From Nonomuraea antri (GTDB lineage Bacteria; Actinomycetota; Actinomycetes; Streptosporangiales; Streptosporangiaceae), in NCBI RefSeq assembly GCF_013283785.1, contig NZ_JABCPZ010000035.1:1-63871 (forward strand): DNA of 63,871 nucleotides. The letters run 5' to 3'. Of the stretch, positions 7,339 to 15,989 are shown piece after piece. Under the pieces are notes generated by a model. It was given only the letters and a program-made list of their open reading frames with translations, was not told the DNA's origin and did no database searches. The stretch's first letter is position 1; each line of letters opens with the position of its first letter. The position numbers were made by a program, and so were the translations under genes.

Positions 7339-8615
7339 GCGCGGGCGTTCCTGCGGAGCCAGAGCTGGACCCGGGCGCCGCCCAGCGCGGACCGATCAAG
7401 TCTCAGCGTGCCGCCCGTCGACTCGGCCAGCCGGCGCGTGATGTCCAGCCCCAGCCCGGTCGAACCGGCCCCGCTGGTGCCGCGTTCCAGCGCCGCCTCC
7501 GGGTCGGGGATGCCGGGGCCGGCGTCGGCGATCAGGATGCCGACCGCGTCCTGGCCCTCGTGCAGCGTGACGCTGAACGCCGTCCCCTCGGCCGTGTGCC
7601 TGAACACGTTGCCGAGCAGCGCGTCCACCGCCGCGGTCAGCTCGCCGGCCGGGACCGGCACGCGTACCGGCAGGGTGGCGCCGACCAGCTCCCACGGCCG
7701 CTGCTGGTCCTCCGCCAGCGCCGACCAGAACGTCAGCCGCTCGCGCAGCACCTCGGCCGCGTCGCAGAACCTGGCCGCGCGGGCCGGCCGCCTGGCCGCC
7801 GAGATGATCGCGTCGACCTCGCCTTCCAGCCTGGCCAGCGCCTGCCTGCCGGCCTCGGCCTGCGGGCCGAGCTGGTCGAGGCTGAGCTTGAGCGCGGTCA
7901 GCGGCGTACGCAGGCGGTGCGACAGGTCGGCGGCCATCTCCCGCTCGGCGGCCAGCAGGTGCGTGACGCGGTTGGCCATCGCGTTGAACGCGTTGGCCGC
8001 GGCCACCAGCTCGGGCGGCCCGTCGGGATAGATGCGCTCGCTCAGGTCGCCCGAGCCCAGGGCGGTCGCCGCGGTGCCGAGCCGGCGCGCCGCCCGCACC
8101 ACGCGCGCGCCCAGCCGGTCGCCCACCAGCACCGACCCGAGCACGAGCGCCACGGCCACCCCGGTCAGCACCGCCCAGGACGTCCCGACCCCCTGGTTCA
8201 GCTCCTCGGCGGGCACGAACACCTCGATCACCGCGCCCCGGCCCTCGTCCAGCGCGACGGGCCGCAGCAGCACGTATCCGCCGCCGGGCAGCTCGATGCT
8301 GCTCGCCCTGGTCTGCGCGGCGGCCTTGGCCACCTCGGCGGCGGGCGCGCGCGAGACGCCCATCCGCGCGCCGCCCTTGACGTGGATGGCCAGCCGGCCG
8401 CGTCCGCCCGCCTGCGTGCGGGCCATCGCGTGCCCGAGATCGCCGCTCCTGGTGGTCAGGGCCAGCACCGGCACCAGCGCGGACGCCTGACGCTCGGCGT
8501 TCGCCAGCGCCCTGGATTGCGCGGTCTCCTTGACGATCAGCGCCAGCGGCACCAGGAAGGCCAGCGCGACCATCGAGGTGACCGCCACCACGAGGACGGC
8601 CAGCGTCCGCCTCAT
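7323..8615 (-). CDS. Sensor histidine kinase
   Basis: A 430-residue membrane kinase. TM1 (about 5-28), extracytoplasmic sensor (30-140), TM2 (about 145-166), HAMP-like linker (168-220), HisKA with phospho-acceptor His233 in DLSHRLRTPL, and HATPase with N-box DALLGNVFRHT, G1 DAGPGIP and G2 GSTGLGLDI. It pairs with the OmpR-type regulator just upstream on the same strand (25-nt gap). The ATG at 8615 follows GAAGGGG. The stop codon lies inside a 13-bp tandem repeat. Signal and targets are unknown. The next gene is the LPMO, which makes polysaccharide response one possibility. Confidence 0.93.
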   Translation of the reverse strand: MRRTLAVLVVAVTSMVALAFLVPLALIVKETAQSRALANAERQASALVPVLALTTRSGDLGHAMARTQAGGRGRLAIHVKGGARMGVSRAPAAEVAKAAAQTRASSIELPGGGYVLLRPVALDEGRGAVIEVFVPAEELNQGVGTSWAVLTGVAVALVLGSVLVGDRLGARVVRAARRLGTAATALGSGDLSERIYPDGPPELVAAANAFNAMANRVTHLLAAEREMAADLSHRLRTPLTALKLSLDQLGPQAEAGRQALARLEGEVDAIISAARRPARAARFCDAAEVLRERLTFWSALAEDQQRPWELVGATLPVRVPVPAGELTAAVDALLGNVFRHTAEGTAFSVTLHEGQDAVGILIADAGPGIPDPEAALERGTSGAGSTGLGLDITRRLAESTGGTLRLDRSALGGARVQLWLRRNARADGSR

Positions 8616-8640
8616 CGCTTGCGCCCCTTCGCCGCGGGCC

Positions 8641-9318
8641 TCACCGGGGCGCCGACAGCATCACACCGACGCCGCGCACGGTGTGCAGGTAACGCGGCCG
8701 CGACGCGCTTTCGCCCAGCTTGCGGCGCAGCCAGGACAGGTGCACGTCGATGGTCTGGTCGTCGCCGTACGACTGCCGCCACACCTCCGCCAGCAGCTCC
8801 TTGCGACTGACCACCCGGTCGGCGCGCGCGGCCAGGTAGGCGAGCAGGTCGAACTCGCGCCTGGTCAGCGAGAGCGCCCCGCCGTCGAGCGCGGCCTCGC
8901 GCCGGTTCACGTCCACGGTGAGCCCGCCCACCTGCAGCGACTGGGGCGGGGGCGCGGACCTGGCGCGGCGCAGCACGGCCTCCAGCCGGGCGCCGAGATG
9001 GTCGCCGGAGAACGGCTTGACCAGGTAGTCGTCCGCCCCGGCCCGGAGCAGCCTGACGATCTCGCTCTCGTCGTCGCGCGCGGTGGCCACGATCACCGGG
9101 ACGTCCGAGATGCCGCGGATCATGCGCAGGGCCTCGGAGCCGTCCAGGTCGGGCAGGCCGAGGTCCAGGATGACGGCCTCGGGCGGGCGCTGGGAGATCT
9201 CCCTGAGCGCGTCGAGCGCGCAACCGGCGCTGCGTACCGCGTGCCGGCGTCTGTCCAGCTCGCGAATGATCGCCGAGCGGACGAATTCGTCATCCTCGAC
9301 TACCAGAACCGTCGCCAT
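8641..9318 (-). CDS. OmpR/PhoB-family response regulator
   Basis: 225 residues. Receiver domain 1-120 with acidic pocket EDDE (8-11), phospho-acceptor Asp52 in LDLGLPDLDG and Lys101 in VKPFSG. Winged-helix domain 128-225 (LTRREFDLLAYLA, VHLSWLRRKLG, TVRGVGVML). It is the partner of the downstream histidine kinase. The frame stays open far upstream, but the ATG at 9318 gives the canonical MATVLVVEDDE start. No Shine-Dalgarno is visible, and the divergent gene starts only 18 nt away at 9337, so both promoters probably lie inside the facing coding region or transcripts are leaderless. Confidence 0.93.
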   Translation of the reverse strand: MATVLVVEDDEFVRSAIIRELDRRRHAVRSAGCALDALREISQRPPEAVILDLGLPDLDGSEALRMIRGISDVPVIVATARDDESEIVRLLRAGADDYLVKPFSGDHLGARLEAVLRRARSAPPPQSLQVGGLTVDVNRREAALDGGALSLTRREFDLLAYLAARADRVVSRKELLAEVWRQSYGDDQTIDVHLSWLRRKLGESASRPRYLHTVRGVGVMLSAPR

Positions 9319-9336
9319 GCGCACCAACCGTACATA

Positions 9337-10032
9337 ATGCCTCTCATGCGTCGAGCCCTGAGATACACCGCGATCTGGTGCGGCGCCACCGTGGTCGCCG
9401 TTTCCGTCTCGTGGTTCGGCGTGCGCGGGGTGCTGCGCAGCGAGTTCGCCGACGACGTGCACGTCCGGCCGTTCCTGGCCCAGACCGTCGCCGACGACAA
9501 CGGCGCGCCGCTCGATCCGCCCGTCACGCGCGCCGCGGGCTCGCCCGAGCCGCGCCGCACGCCCGGCGCGACGCCGACGTCCCGCCGCACCGGTCCGACG
9601 CCCGCGCCGGCGCGCACCTCCGCCAGGCCGACCGGGCCCGCGGCGTCTCAGGCCGCCGCGACCCGTCCGCCGACCGCGGGCGCCCCCGCGAAACCGGCCG
9701 TCACGGCGCCCGCCGCGACGCCCGCCAAGACCTCCAGCGGGACGCCCACCAGGACGCCGAGCCCCACCGCGCAGGCGGCCAGGACCACCGCGCCCGCACC
9801 CGCCGCCCAGGCGGCAGGGGACGTCAAGGTCGTCACCGTCAAGGGCGGCGAGGTGGCCTTCGAGATCGGCTCCACCGGCTGCCGCCTGGTCTCCGCCACG
9901 CCGAACAGCGGCTACACCGCCAAGGTCACGCGTAACGACGGCTGGATCAGAGTGGATCTGATCAACGGCGAGCACGGCTCGGCGGTGTTCTGCATCAGCG
10001 CCGAGAAACGCACCGACACCTGGGAGTACTGA
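9337..10032 (+). CDS. Anchored exported protein, Pro/Ala/Thr linker
   Basis: The 231-residue protein has one N-terminal membrane segment (about 9-27, IWCGATVVAVSVSWFGV). A long disordered Pro/Ala/Thr/Arg linker covers about 55-160. A compact C-terminal domain of about 70 residues has two cysteines (GSTGCRL, AVFCISA) that could form a disulphide outside the cell. No family recognised. The start could also be the ATG at 9346 (MRRALRYT). It sits back to back with the response regulator, 18 nt apart, and its stop abuts the TetR start, so the two rightward genes are probably one operon. Confidence 0.75.
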   Translation: MPLMRRALRYTAIWCGATVVAVSVSWFGVRGVLRSEFADDVHVRPFLAQTVADDNGAPLDPPVTRAAGSPEPRRTPGATPTSRRTGPTPAPARTSARPTGPAASQAAATRPPTAGAPAKPAVTAPAATPAKTSSGTPTRTPSPTAQAARTTAPAPAAQAAGDVKVVTVKGGEVAFEIGSTGCRLVSATPNSGYTAKVTRNDGWIRVDLINGEHGSAVFCISAEKRTDTWEY

Positions 10033-10626
10033 GTGAAGAGTCGCCGCTGGAGCCGGTCGAGCGGCACCCGGGACGCGCTGCTGCGCGCCGCCCGCGAGGT
10101 CTTCCTGAGCAGGGGGTACGCCGAGGCCACCGTCGCCGACATCGTCGAGACCTCCGGCATCAGTGTCGGCAGCCTCTACCACCACTTCGGCGGCAAGCCG
10201 GGGCTGTTCCTGGCGCTGTGGGAGCAGTTCATGCGCGGCCAGGAGGAACGCACCTCGCGCGCGGCCAAGGCCACGGAGGGCACCAAGGAACGCTTCCTGG
10301 CCGGCGCCCGCGCCTACCTCGAAGGCTCGTGGGAGCAGCGCGACGTGGCCAGGCTGTTCCTGGAGAACGACGGCCCCGCCGAGTTCAGCACGCTGCGCAG
10401 GCAGCGCGGCTGGGACTGGATCGGCGGCAACAAGCGCCTGCTCGGCCTGGCGGACACGCGCGAGACCCACGTGCTGGTCGTGCTGCTCACCACGGTGATG
10501 GGCGAGGCCGGCCGCGAGGTGGCCGCCTGCGAGTCGGACGACGACGCCCAGGTGACCATCGACGCGGTGATCCGGGTGGTACGACGCATGCTCTCCGAGG
10601 CCGACCGGCCGCACACCGGCTCGTGA
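10033..10626 (+). CDS. TetR-family regulator
   Basis: 197 residues. The N-terminal helix-turn-helix (residues about 14-60: TRDALLRAAREVFLSRGYAE, then ADIVETSGISVGSLYHHFGGK) is typical of TetR. The C-terminal ligand domain has no specific signature. The GTG at 10033 directly follows the TGA of the anchored protein gene (GGGAG about 8 nt upstream), pointing to translational coupling. The ligand is unknown. A hairpin lies 14 nt downstream. Confidence 0.9.
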   Translation: MKSRRWSRSSGTRDALLRAAREVFLSRGYAEATVADIVETSGISVGSLYHHFGGKPGLFLALWEQFMRGQEERTSRAAKATEGTKERFLAGARAYLEGSWEQRDVARLFLENDGPAEFSTLRRQRGWDWIGGNKRLLGLADTRETHVLVVLLTTVMGEAGREVAACESDDDAQVTIDAVIRVVRRMLSEADRPHTGS

Positions 10627-10639
10627 CCGGACTACCGCA

Positions 10640-10666
10640 CCCGGTGTAGCCGGCTTCGCTACCGGG
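10640..10666 (+). terminator. Putative hairpin terminator
   Basis: CCCGGT (10640-10645) pairs with ACCGGG (10661-10666). The stem continues as AGC/GCT after a 2-nt bulge and the loop is 7 nt. It is placed just after the TetR stop. There is no U-tract. Confidence 0.4.
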
Positions 10667-10708
10667 GGCCGATTCGCGGCCGTCGTCGCCGGTGGCAGAG
10701 TGCCCGCC

Positions 10709-11089
10709 ATGGAAGCACTGCGCAAGGCCCTGGGCGCGCTCTCCCTGCTCTACGCGCTGATCTTCTTCGGGGCCGCGCTCCTGCACGGCGGGCTCGAGCT
10801 CGGCCCGCTGCGCGAGCCGGTGACCGTACCGGCGGTGGTCGTGGAGATCGTGTGCGGCACGAGCATGATCGCCGGCGCGTACGGCGCGCTGACCGAACGG
10901 CCGCGGGCCTGGGACGGGCTGCTCTACGCGCACGCGGTCGCGCTCGGCGGCGTGCTGCTCGGCATCCTGGCCCTGGCGTTCGGCGCGGGCGAGTCGACGG
11001 CGTTCAGCACCTGGTACCACAACCTGATCGCCACCGCCCTGGCCGCCGGGCTGGCCGGGATCTTCTACGTCTCCAGGGTGCGCAGGTAG
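10709..11089 (+). CDS. Small four-helix membrane protein
   Basis: The 126-residue protein has four hydrophobic segments (about 8-28, 39-60, 70-92 and 102-120). It keeps polar residues between them (ALLHGGLELGPLREPV, FSTWYHN). The ATG at 10709 is favoured over the GTG at 10700. The family is not recognised and no catalytic motif is visible. The 3' end overlaps the convergent DUF523 gene by 25 nt. Confidence 0.7.
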   Translation: MEALRKALGALSLLYALIFFGAALLHGGLELGPLREPVTVPAVVVEIVCGTSMIAGAYGALTERPRAWDGLLYAHAVALGGVLLGILALAFGAGESTAFSTWYHNLIATALAAGLAGIFYVSRVRR

Positions 11090-11559
11090 TCGGCCGTCTC
11101 GGGGATCTGGTCCTCGCTGAACACGCGGATGCCGTGACGCTCCAGCAGCGCGGTGGTGACGCCCTGACCGGCGATGCGACGGCCCTGGAAGGTGCCGTCG
11201 TAGACGGCGAGCACGCCGCACGACGGGCTGCCCTCCTTCAGTATCGCCACCCGGGCCCCCGCCTCCCTGGCCGCGGCCAGCGCCTTGTCCGCGCCGGACA
11301 GGAAGGCCGCGGTCACGTCGGACCCGTCGGTGGCCAGCACCCTGGCGGTCCCCGACAACACGTCGGCGCCGCTCGCCCCGCCCTCGATCTCGGCGGCGGG
11401 ACGCGGCACCGGCAGCCCGCCCGACACCTCGGGGCAGAACGACACCAGCCGCCCCTCCTCCCGCCACCGGGCCAGATGCAGGTCGGAGCTGGTCTTGGCG
11501 GCGCCGTCGTAACGCACCCGGCGGCCCATCAGGCAGGCGCTGACGAGGATCCTCTGCAC
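11065..11559 (-). CDS. DUF523 family protein
   Basis: 164 residues matching the DUF523 family: ILVSACLMGRRVRYDG at the N-terminus, FCPEVSGGLPVPRP (about 41-54) and the Cys-containing LKEGSPSCG (about 107-115). Conserved cysteines suggest metal or Fe-S binding, but the biochemical role of the family is not settled. The start at 11559 has weak ribosome-site sequence. It overlaps the rightward membrane-protein gene tail to tail (11065-11089). Confidence 0.9.
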   Translation of the reverse strand: MQRILVSACLMGRRVRYDGAAKTSSDLHLARWREEGRLVSFCPEVSGGLPVPRPAAEIEGGASGADVLSGTARVLATDGSDVTAAFLSGADKALAAAREAGARVAILKEGSPSCGVLAVYDGTFQGRRIAGQGVTTALLERHGIRVFSEDQIPETADYLRTLET

Positions 11560-11633
11560 AGGCCCGATCCTATGAGCCCAGGATGGCCGGACGGGATCGG
11601 GACCGGCCAGGCCGGGCGATAGCCTTGCACCCG

Positions 11634-11996
11634 ATGAACACCACCCTCGCCACGATCGTCATCGTGGGCTCGCTGCTGCTCGCCCTGGCGAGCCTGATCG
11701 TCGCGATCCGCGACCGGGCCATGGGCATGGTCCTGCTCGTCGGCTTCGCCGTGCTCGAAGTGACGCTGCTGGTGCAGGCCGGGTTCGTGATCGCGGCGGT
11801 GTCCGGCGGCGAGGGCCCCGCGGACAAGGGCACGCTGTTCGGCTACCTGGCTGGTCAGGCGCTGATCCCGCCCGCCGGGGTGTTCCTGGCGCTGGCCGAG
11901 CGCAGCCGGTGGGGGTCGGCGATCCTGGTGGTGGCCGGGTTCGCGGTCGCGGTGATGACGGGGCGGCTGCTGCAGATCTGGCAGGGCGTGGCGTGA
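11634..11996 (+). CDS. Small membrane protein
   Basis: 120 residues with four hydrophobic helices (about 5-25, 30-52, 68-88 and 93-113). No Shine-Dalgarno precedes the ATG at 11634, and the frame is open upstream, so a leaderless start is likely. Its TGA overlaps the GTG of the next membrane-protein gene (GTGA), so the pair is translationally coupled and may form one complex. Function unknown. Confidence 0.75.
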   Translation: MNTTLATIVIVGSLLLALASLIVAIRDRAMGMVLLVGFAVLEVTLLVQAGFVIAAVSGGEGPADKGTLFGYLAGQALIPPAGVFLALAERSRWGSAILVVAGFAVAVMTGRLLQIWQGVA

Positions 11997-12370
11997 CCAC
12001 CTCGATCGGCACCGGGCCCGGGCGGGCGCTGATCGCCGTCTACGGGCTGTTCGCGCTGGCCGCTGGGGCGCGGGCGACCGTGCAGATCATCGGCAGGTTC
12101 GCCGAGGCGCCGCTGGCGTACTCGTTGTCGGCGTTCGCGGCGCTGGTCTACGTCCTGCTCACGGTCGCGCTGTGGCGTGGCGCGCGCGGGCTCGCGCTGG
12201 CGGCGCTGGGCGTGGAGCTGGCCGGGGTGCTCGTCATCGGCACGGCGAGCCTGGTGTTCCCGTCGGCCTTCCCGGACGACACGGTCTGGTCGGAATTCGG
12301 GAAGGGTTACCTGTTCATCCCTCTCGTCCTGCCCGTCGTGGGCCTGTACTGGCTGCTGCGCAGGCGTTAA
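11993..12370 (+). CDS. Small membrane protein, coupled to upstream gene
   Basis: 125 residues with four hydrophobic segments (about 12-32, 43-63, 66-88 and 107-121). A conserved-looking FGKGYLFIP lies before the last helix, and the protein ends WLLRRR. The GTG at 11993 overlaps the preceding stop by 4 nt. Similar two-gene membrane units are common in Streptosporangiales-type genomes (impression only). Function unknown. Confidence 0.75.
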   Translation: MTTSIGTGPGRALIAVYGLFALAAGARATVQIIGRFAEAPLAYSLSAFAALVYVLLTVALWRGARGLALAALGVELAGVLVIGTASLVFPSAFPDDTVWSEFGKGYLFIPLVLPVVGLYWLLRRR

Positions 12371-12401
12371 CGCGGTGGGCGCTCGGGCAGAGGCCACCAC
12401 C

Positions 12402-13025
12402 ATGAGCACGATCGAACATTCCGTAGACGTCAGGGTCCCCGTGCGGGTGGCCTACAACCAATGGACGCAGTTCGAGAGCTTCCCCCAGTTCATGGAGGGC
12501 GTCGAGTCCGTCAAGCAGCTCACCGACACGCGCACGGCGTGGGTGGCGGAGATCGCCGGTGTCCGGCGCGAGTTCCAGGCCGACATCACCGAGCAGCATC
12601 CCGACGAGCGCATCGCCTGGCAGACGATCGACAAGCCGCACCAGGCCGGGGTGGTCACCTTCCACCGGCTCGACGAGAACACCACCAAGGTCACGCTCCA
12701 GATGGAGTACGACCCGGAGGGCTTCGTCGAGACGGCCGGCGACTGGCTGCAGCTCGTCCGGCTGCGCATCAGGAACGACATGGAACGCTTCAAGCAGTTC
12801 ATCGAGTCGCGCGGCGGCGAGACCGGCGCCTGGCGCGGCGACGTTCCCGGTCCGCACCAGCGCGGATCGACCTATGGCGACAGCGACCAGCCCGTGCCGC
12901 CCGGCACGGTCGGCGGCGACGACTACCCGCCGGGCAGCACGTACCCGCCGGACAGCACGCTGCCGCCGCCCGGCCCGGTGCCCCCGCGCAACCAGCCCCC
13001 GCAGGGACCGCCCCCGGTCCTGTAA
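12402..13025 (+). CDS. SRPBCC (polyketide cyclase/dehydrase-like) protein
   Basis: 207 residues. Residues 1-146 form a START/SRPBCC lipid- or ligand-binding fold (MSTIEHSVDVRVPVRVAYNQWTQFESFPQFM opening in two parts, then RIAWQTIDKP and MEYDPEGF). The rest is a Pro/Gly-rich tail (residues 147-207). The ATG at 12402 has AGAGG 8-9 nt upstream. Proteins of this type with an opening NQWTQFESFPQFM are common actinobacterial stress or membrane-linked proteins of unknown ligand. A textbook hairpin follows the stop. Confidence 0.88.
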   Translation: MSTIEHSVDVRVPVRVAYNQWTQFESFPQFMEGVESVKQLTDTRTAWVAEIAGVRREFQADITEQHPDERIAWQTIDKPHQAGVVTFHRLDENTTKVTLQMEYDPEGFVETAGDWLQLVRLRIRNDMERFKQFIESRGGETGAWRGDVPGPHQRGSTYGDSDQPVPPGTVGGDDYPPGSTYPPDSTLPPPGPVPPRNQPPQGPPPVL

Positions 13026-13052
13026 CCCGTCGGGGTTCCTGCGAGACATCCC

Positions 13053-13076
13053 AAAGCCCCCGTAACAGGGGGCTTT
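13053..13076 (+). terminator. Intrinsic terminator
   Basis: A perfect 9-bp stem AAAGCCCCC / GGGGGCTTT (13053-13061, 13068-13076) with loop GTAACA, 27 nt after the SRPBCC stop. Confidence 0.85.
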
Positions 13077-13161
13077 GTCATGGCCAGGAATAAAAGACGT
13101 TTTCGGTCCTGTTAAGGTGGTGATTCGTCCCATGTTTAGATGAGTGGAGGATTCCCCCCGC

Positions 13162-14379
13162 ATGAGCGTGCTCGCCCCAGAGTCCCGAGGCAGGACCGGA
13201 TCGCTCGCCTGGCTCCTCGTGCTGGGAATCGTCCTCGCCGCACTCAACCTCCGCACCGCCGTCACCAGCGTCGGCCCGCTGCTCGACCAGCTCGCCGGGG
13301 CGCTCGGCATGACCAGCGTCGGCACCGGGCTGCTCACCACGCTGCCCGTGCTGGCCTTCGCCAGCGTGGGCGCGGTGACCCCGGCCCTGGCCAGGCGCAT
13401 CGGCGAGCACCGGCTGCTGCTGCTCGCGCTGATCACCCTGGGCGCCGGCCTGCTGATCAGGTCGCTGGTCGGCTCGGCGCCGGTGTTCCTGCTGAGCAGC
13501 GCGGTGGCGCTGTCCGGCGGCGCCGTCGGCAACGTGCTCATCCCGACGCTGATCAAGCGTCACTTCCCGGGTCGTACCGGGGTCATGACCACCGTCTACA
13601 CCACGGCGCTGGCCGCGGGCACCATGCTCGCCGCCGCCGCGACCGTGCCGATCGAGCGCGCGTCGGGAGACTGGCACATCGCGCTCGGCGTGTGGGCGGC
13701 CCTGGCCGTGGTCGCCGCCATTCCGTGGCTTGCGCTGCTGCGCAGTGAGCCGGAGCGCGACCAGGGCGCCAGGAGCGCGGGCATCCGGGTGCTGGCCAAG
13801 AGCAGGCTGGCCTGGATGGTCGCGATCTACTTCGGCACCCAGTCCATGATCGCCTACATCATGTTCGGCTGGCTCGCCACCATCCTCGCCGACGACGGCT
13901 ACACCACCTCGCAGGCCGGGCTGATGCTCGGCGTGTTCACCGCGCTGAACATCCCGGTCTCGATCCTGGTGCCCATGGTGGCCTCGCGCTTCCGCGACCA
14001 GCGTCCGGTGGTGGTCGGCCTGGTCGTGGCGTACTCGATCGGCTTCGGCGGGCTGTGGTTCGGCCCGGCGTCGGCCGCGCTGGTGTGGGTGGTGTTCGTG
14101 GCCATCGGCATGGGGTCGTTCCCGCTGGCGCTGATGATGCTGGGGCTGCGCACCCGCACGCCCGACTCCACCGCCGCGCTGTCCGCCTTCGGGCAGAGCG
14201 CCGGCTACCTGATCGCCGGCGCCGGGCCGCTCGTCGTGGGCGTGCTGTACGAGCTGACCGGCGGCTGGGCGGCCACCTACGCGCTGATGTTCGGCGTGCT
14301 GGTGGTCCAGTTGCTGACCGGCCTGTACGCGGGCCGCAACCGTTACCTGGAAGACGAGCAGGCACAATCGATCAGGTGA
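13162..14379 (+). CDS. MFS transporter, CynX/NimT type
   Basis: A 405-residue, 12-helix major facilitator protein of the CynX/NimT (cyanate/nitroimidazole) branch. The opening LNLRTAVTSVGPLL and the long early helices are typical. The substrate cannot be read from sequence. The ATG at 13162 follows GGAGG by 11 nt, and an in-frame GTG at 13144 lies before that site. Its stop overlaps the GTG of the AlaX-like gene (GTGA), so the two are coupled. AT-rich promoter DNA (about 13085-13140) precedes it. Confidence 0.9.
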   Translation: MSVLAPESRGRTGSLAWLLVLGIVLAALNLRTAVTSVGPLLDQLAGALGMTSVGTGLLTTLPVLAFASVGAVTPALARRIGEHRLLLLALITLGAGLLIRSLVGSAPVFLLSSAVALSGGAVGNVLIPTLIKRHFPGRTGVMTTVYTTALAAGTMLAAAATVPIERASGDWHIALGVWAALAVVAAIPWLALLRSEPERDQGARSAGIRVLAKSRLAWMVAIYFGTQSMIAYIMFGWLATILADDGYTTSQAGLMLGVFTALNIPVSILVPMVASRFRDQRPVVVGLVVAYSIGFGGLWFGPASAALVWVVFVAIGMGSFPLALMMLGLRTRTPDSTAALSAFGQSAGYLIAGAGPLVVGVLYELTGGWAATYALMFGVLVVQLLTGLYAGRNRYLEDEQAQSIR

Positions 14380-15197
14380 AGTCAACACTCGTCACCTTCC
14401 CCGACGGCCGGACCAGCGGCCGTTCCCAGATCGTCGGGACCGTGCCGGTGGGGGGCCGGCACGGTCTCGTCGTCGCGGAGACCCCGTTCCACCCCCTCGA
14501 TCACACCTGGCCCGACCAGCCCGCGGACCGCGGCACCATCGGCGGGCAGCCGGTCGTCGACTGCGTGACAGGGGCCAGGTCGGCGGACGGCGAGATCTTC
14601 CTGGGCGAGGCCATCCCGGCCCGCCGGGGCGCCGACGGGTGGGACTGGCTGGTCGTCCACGTCACCGACGGCCCGCCGCCGCCGGAGACCGAGGTCGAGC
14701 TGGAGGTCGACCCGGACCACCGGGCGGCGCTCTCGGCCGGGCACACCGCCTGCCACCTGGCCGCGCTCGCGCTGAACGCGGCCCTGGCCGGCCGCTGGCG
14801 CAAGGAGGTCGCCACGGACCGGCTCGGCAACCCCGACTTCGACCAGACGGCGATCACGTCGTCACGCATCACCCCGTACGGGAGCCTCGACGTCTACCGG
14901 CTGGGCAAGTCGCTGCGCAAGAAGGGGTTCTCCGCCGAGGACCTGGACCTGGCCGAGGTGGCCGGGCAGGTGAACGAGCGGCTCGCCGCGTGGGTGGCGG
15001 CCGACGCGCCGGTCTGGCTGGACGTGCCCGACGCCGCGCTGACGGCCCGGCGCACCTGGCACTGCTCGCTGCCCGAGGGCGAGGCGTCGATCCCGTGCGG
15101 CGGCACGCACGTCGGGCGCACCGGTGAGCTGGAGCGCGTCGGTGTCACGCTCACCCTGGAGGAGCAGGCGCTCACCATGCGCACCACGACCGGCTGA
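14376..15197 (+). CDS. AlaX-like alanyl-tRNA editing hydrolase
   Basis: 273 residues of the AlaX/ThrRS-AlaRS editing family. The zinc ligands are all present: HTACH (His123, His127) and CGGTH (Cys241, His245). It is expected to remove Ser or Gly wrongly attached to tRNA-Ala, acting in trans. A N-terminal beta-barrel-like part (1-110) precedes the catalytic domain. The GTG at 14376 overlaps the TGA of the MFS gene. A tRNA-Ala gene lies about 2.2 kb downstream, which is probably chance. Confidence 0.92.
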   Translation: MKSTLVTFPDGRTSGRSQIVGTVPVGGRHGLVVAETPFHPLDHTWPDQPADRGTIGGQPVVDCVTGARSADGEIFLGEAIPARRGADGWDWLVVHVTDGPPPPETEVELEVDPDHRAALSAGHTACHLAALALNAALAGRWRKEVATDRLGNPDFDQTAITSSRITPYGSLDVYRLGKSLRKKGFSAEDLDLAEVAGQVNERLAAWVAADAPVWLDVPDAALTARRTWHCSLPEGEASIPCGGTHVGRTGELERVGVTLTLEEQALTMRTTTG

Positions 15198-15203
15198 GCC
15201 CGG

Positions 15204-15941
15204 TCACCGGCCGCCGAGGAAGGTCAGCACCCGCCGCCACGCGTCCGCGCAGGCGGCGGCGTGCTCGGCGTAGGCGGCGTCGAAGAACCCGTGCGGCGCG
15301 CCGGGGTAGGTGACGAGCTCGTGCTCGACCCCTGCCGCGGTCAGCGCCGCGCCGAACTCCGTCACCTGCTCGGCGGGAATGCCCTGGTCCGCGCCGCCGA
15401 ACAGGCCCAGGACGGGCGCGGCCAGCTCGTGCGCGTGCTGGGTCGGCCCGGGCCCGTACGGCGGCGCGATGCCGGGCACGCCGTAGAACCCGATCACCCC
15501 GGCCAGGCCGAACTCGGGCGCCGCGGCGAAGAACGCGTTGCGCCCGCCCATGCAGAAGCCCACCGCCACGGCCGGACGGCCCACCCGATCGATGGCCGCG
15601 CGCAGGTCGGCCTGGATGTTCTCCCTGGTCAGCTTGGGCACGTGGGCCATGATCTGGAAGTCGGGGCCCCGGTCGTCGTCGGTGGCGGTCCGGCCGAAGT
15701 AGTCGACGGCCACGGCCGGGTGGCCCTGCTCGGCGAACCGCACGGCCAGGTGCCGGTAGAAGGCGTGCAGGCCGCGCAGGTCCGGCAGGATCACCACGCC
15801 CGGCCCGCGCACCTGCTCAGGACGGGCCTCGTAGGCGGCGAAGGTGGCGCCGTCGGCCGAGGTCAGGCGGACGACCTCGGCGTGGACTGCGGTGACGGGC
15901 GGCTGGAAGGCGGGCGGCGCGGCATCGGTGTCGTAACACAT
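15204..15941 (-). CDS. Dienelactone hydrolase family protein
   Basis: A 245-residue alpha/beta hydrolase with the dienelactone-hydrolase triad: Cys130 in GFCMGG, Asp185 in GGADQGIP and His217 in PGAPHGFFD. The natural substrate may be a dienelactone or an unrelated ester. Divergent from a MarR regulator with a 48-bp spacer that holds an inverted repeat, so MarR control is likely. The start MCYDTDAAPP at 15941 is the family's usual N-terminus (MCYD). The stop is 6 nt from the convergent AlaX-like gene. Confidence 0.92.
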   Translation of the reverse strand: MCYDTDAAPPAFQPPVTAVHAEVVRLTSADGATFAAYEARPEQVRGPGVVILPDLRGLHAFYRHLAVRFAEQGHPAVAVDYFGRTATDDDRGPDFQIMAHVPKLTRENIQADLRAAIDRVGRPAVAVGFCMGGRNAFFAAAPEFGLAGVIGFYGVPGIAPPYGPGPTQHAHELAAPVLGLFGGADQGIPAEQVTEFGAALTAAGVEHELVTYPGAPHGFFDAAYAEHAAACADAWRRVLTFLGGR

Positions 15942-15954
15942 AGTGCGGGAAGCT

Positions 15955-15986
15955 ACCAAAGCCAGATTGATAAAGCTAGATTTGGT
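15955..15986. promoter_or_regulatory. Inverted repeat, likely MarR operator
   Basis: ACCAAA (15955-15960) and TTTGGT (15981-15986) form an inverted repeat in the 48-bp spacer between the dienelactone hydrolase and MarR genes. It is AT-rich against its surroundings and covers the promoter region of both genes. Confidence 0.5.
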
Positions 15987-15989
15987 TTT

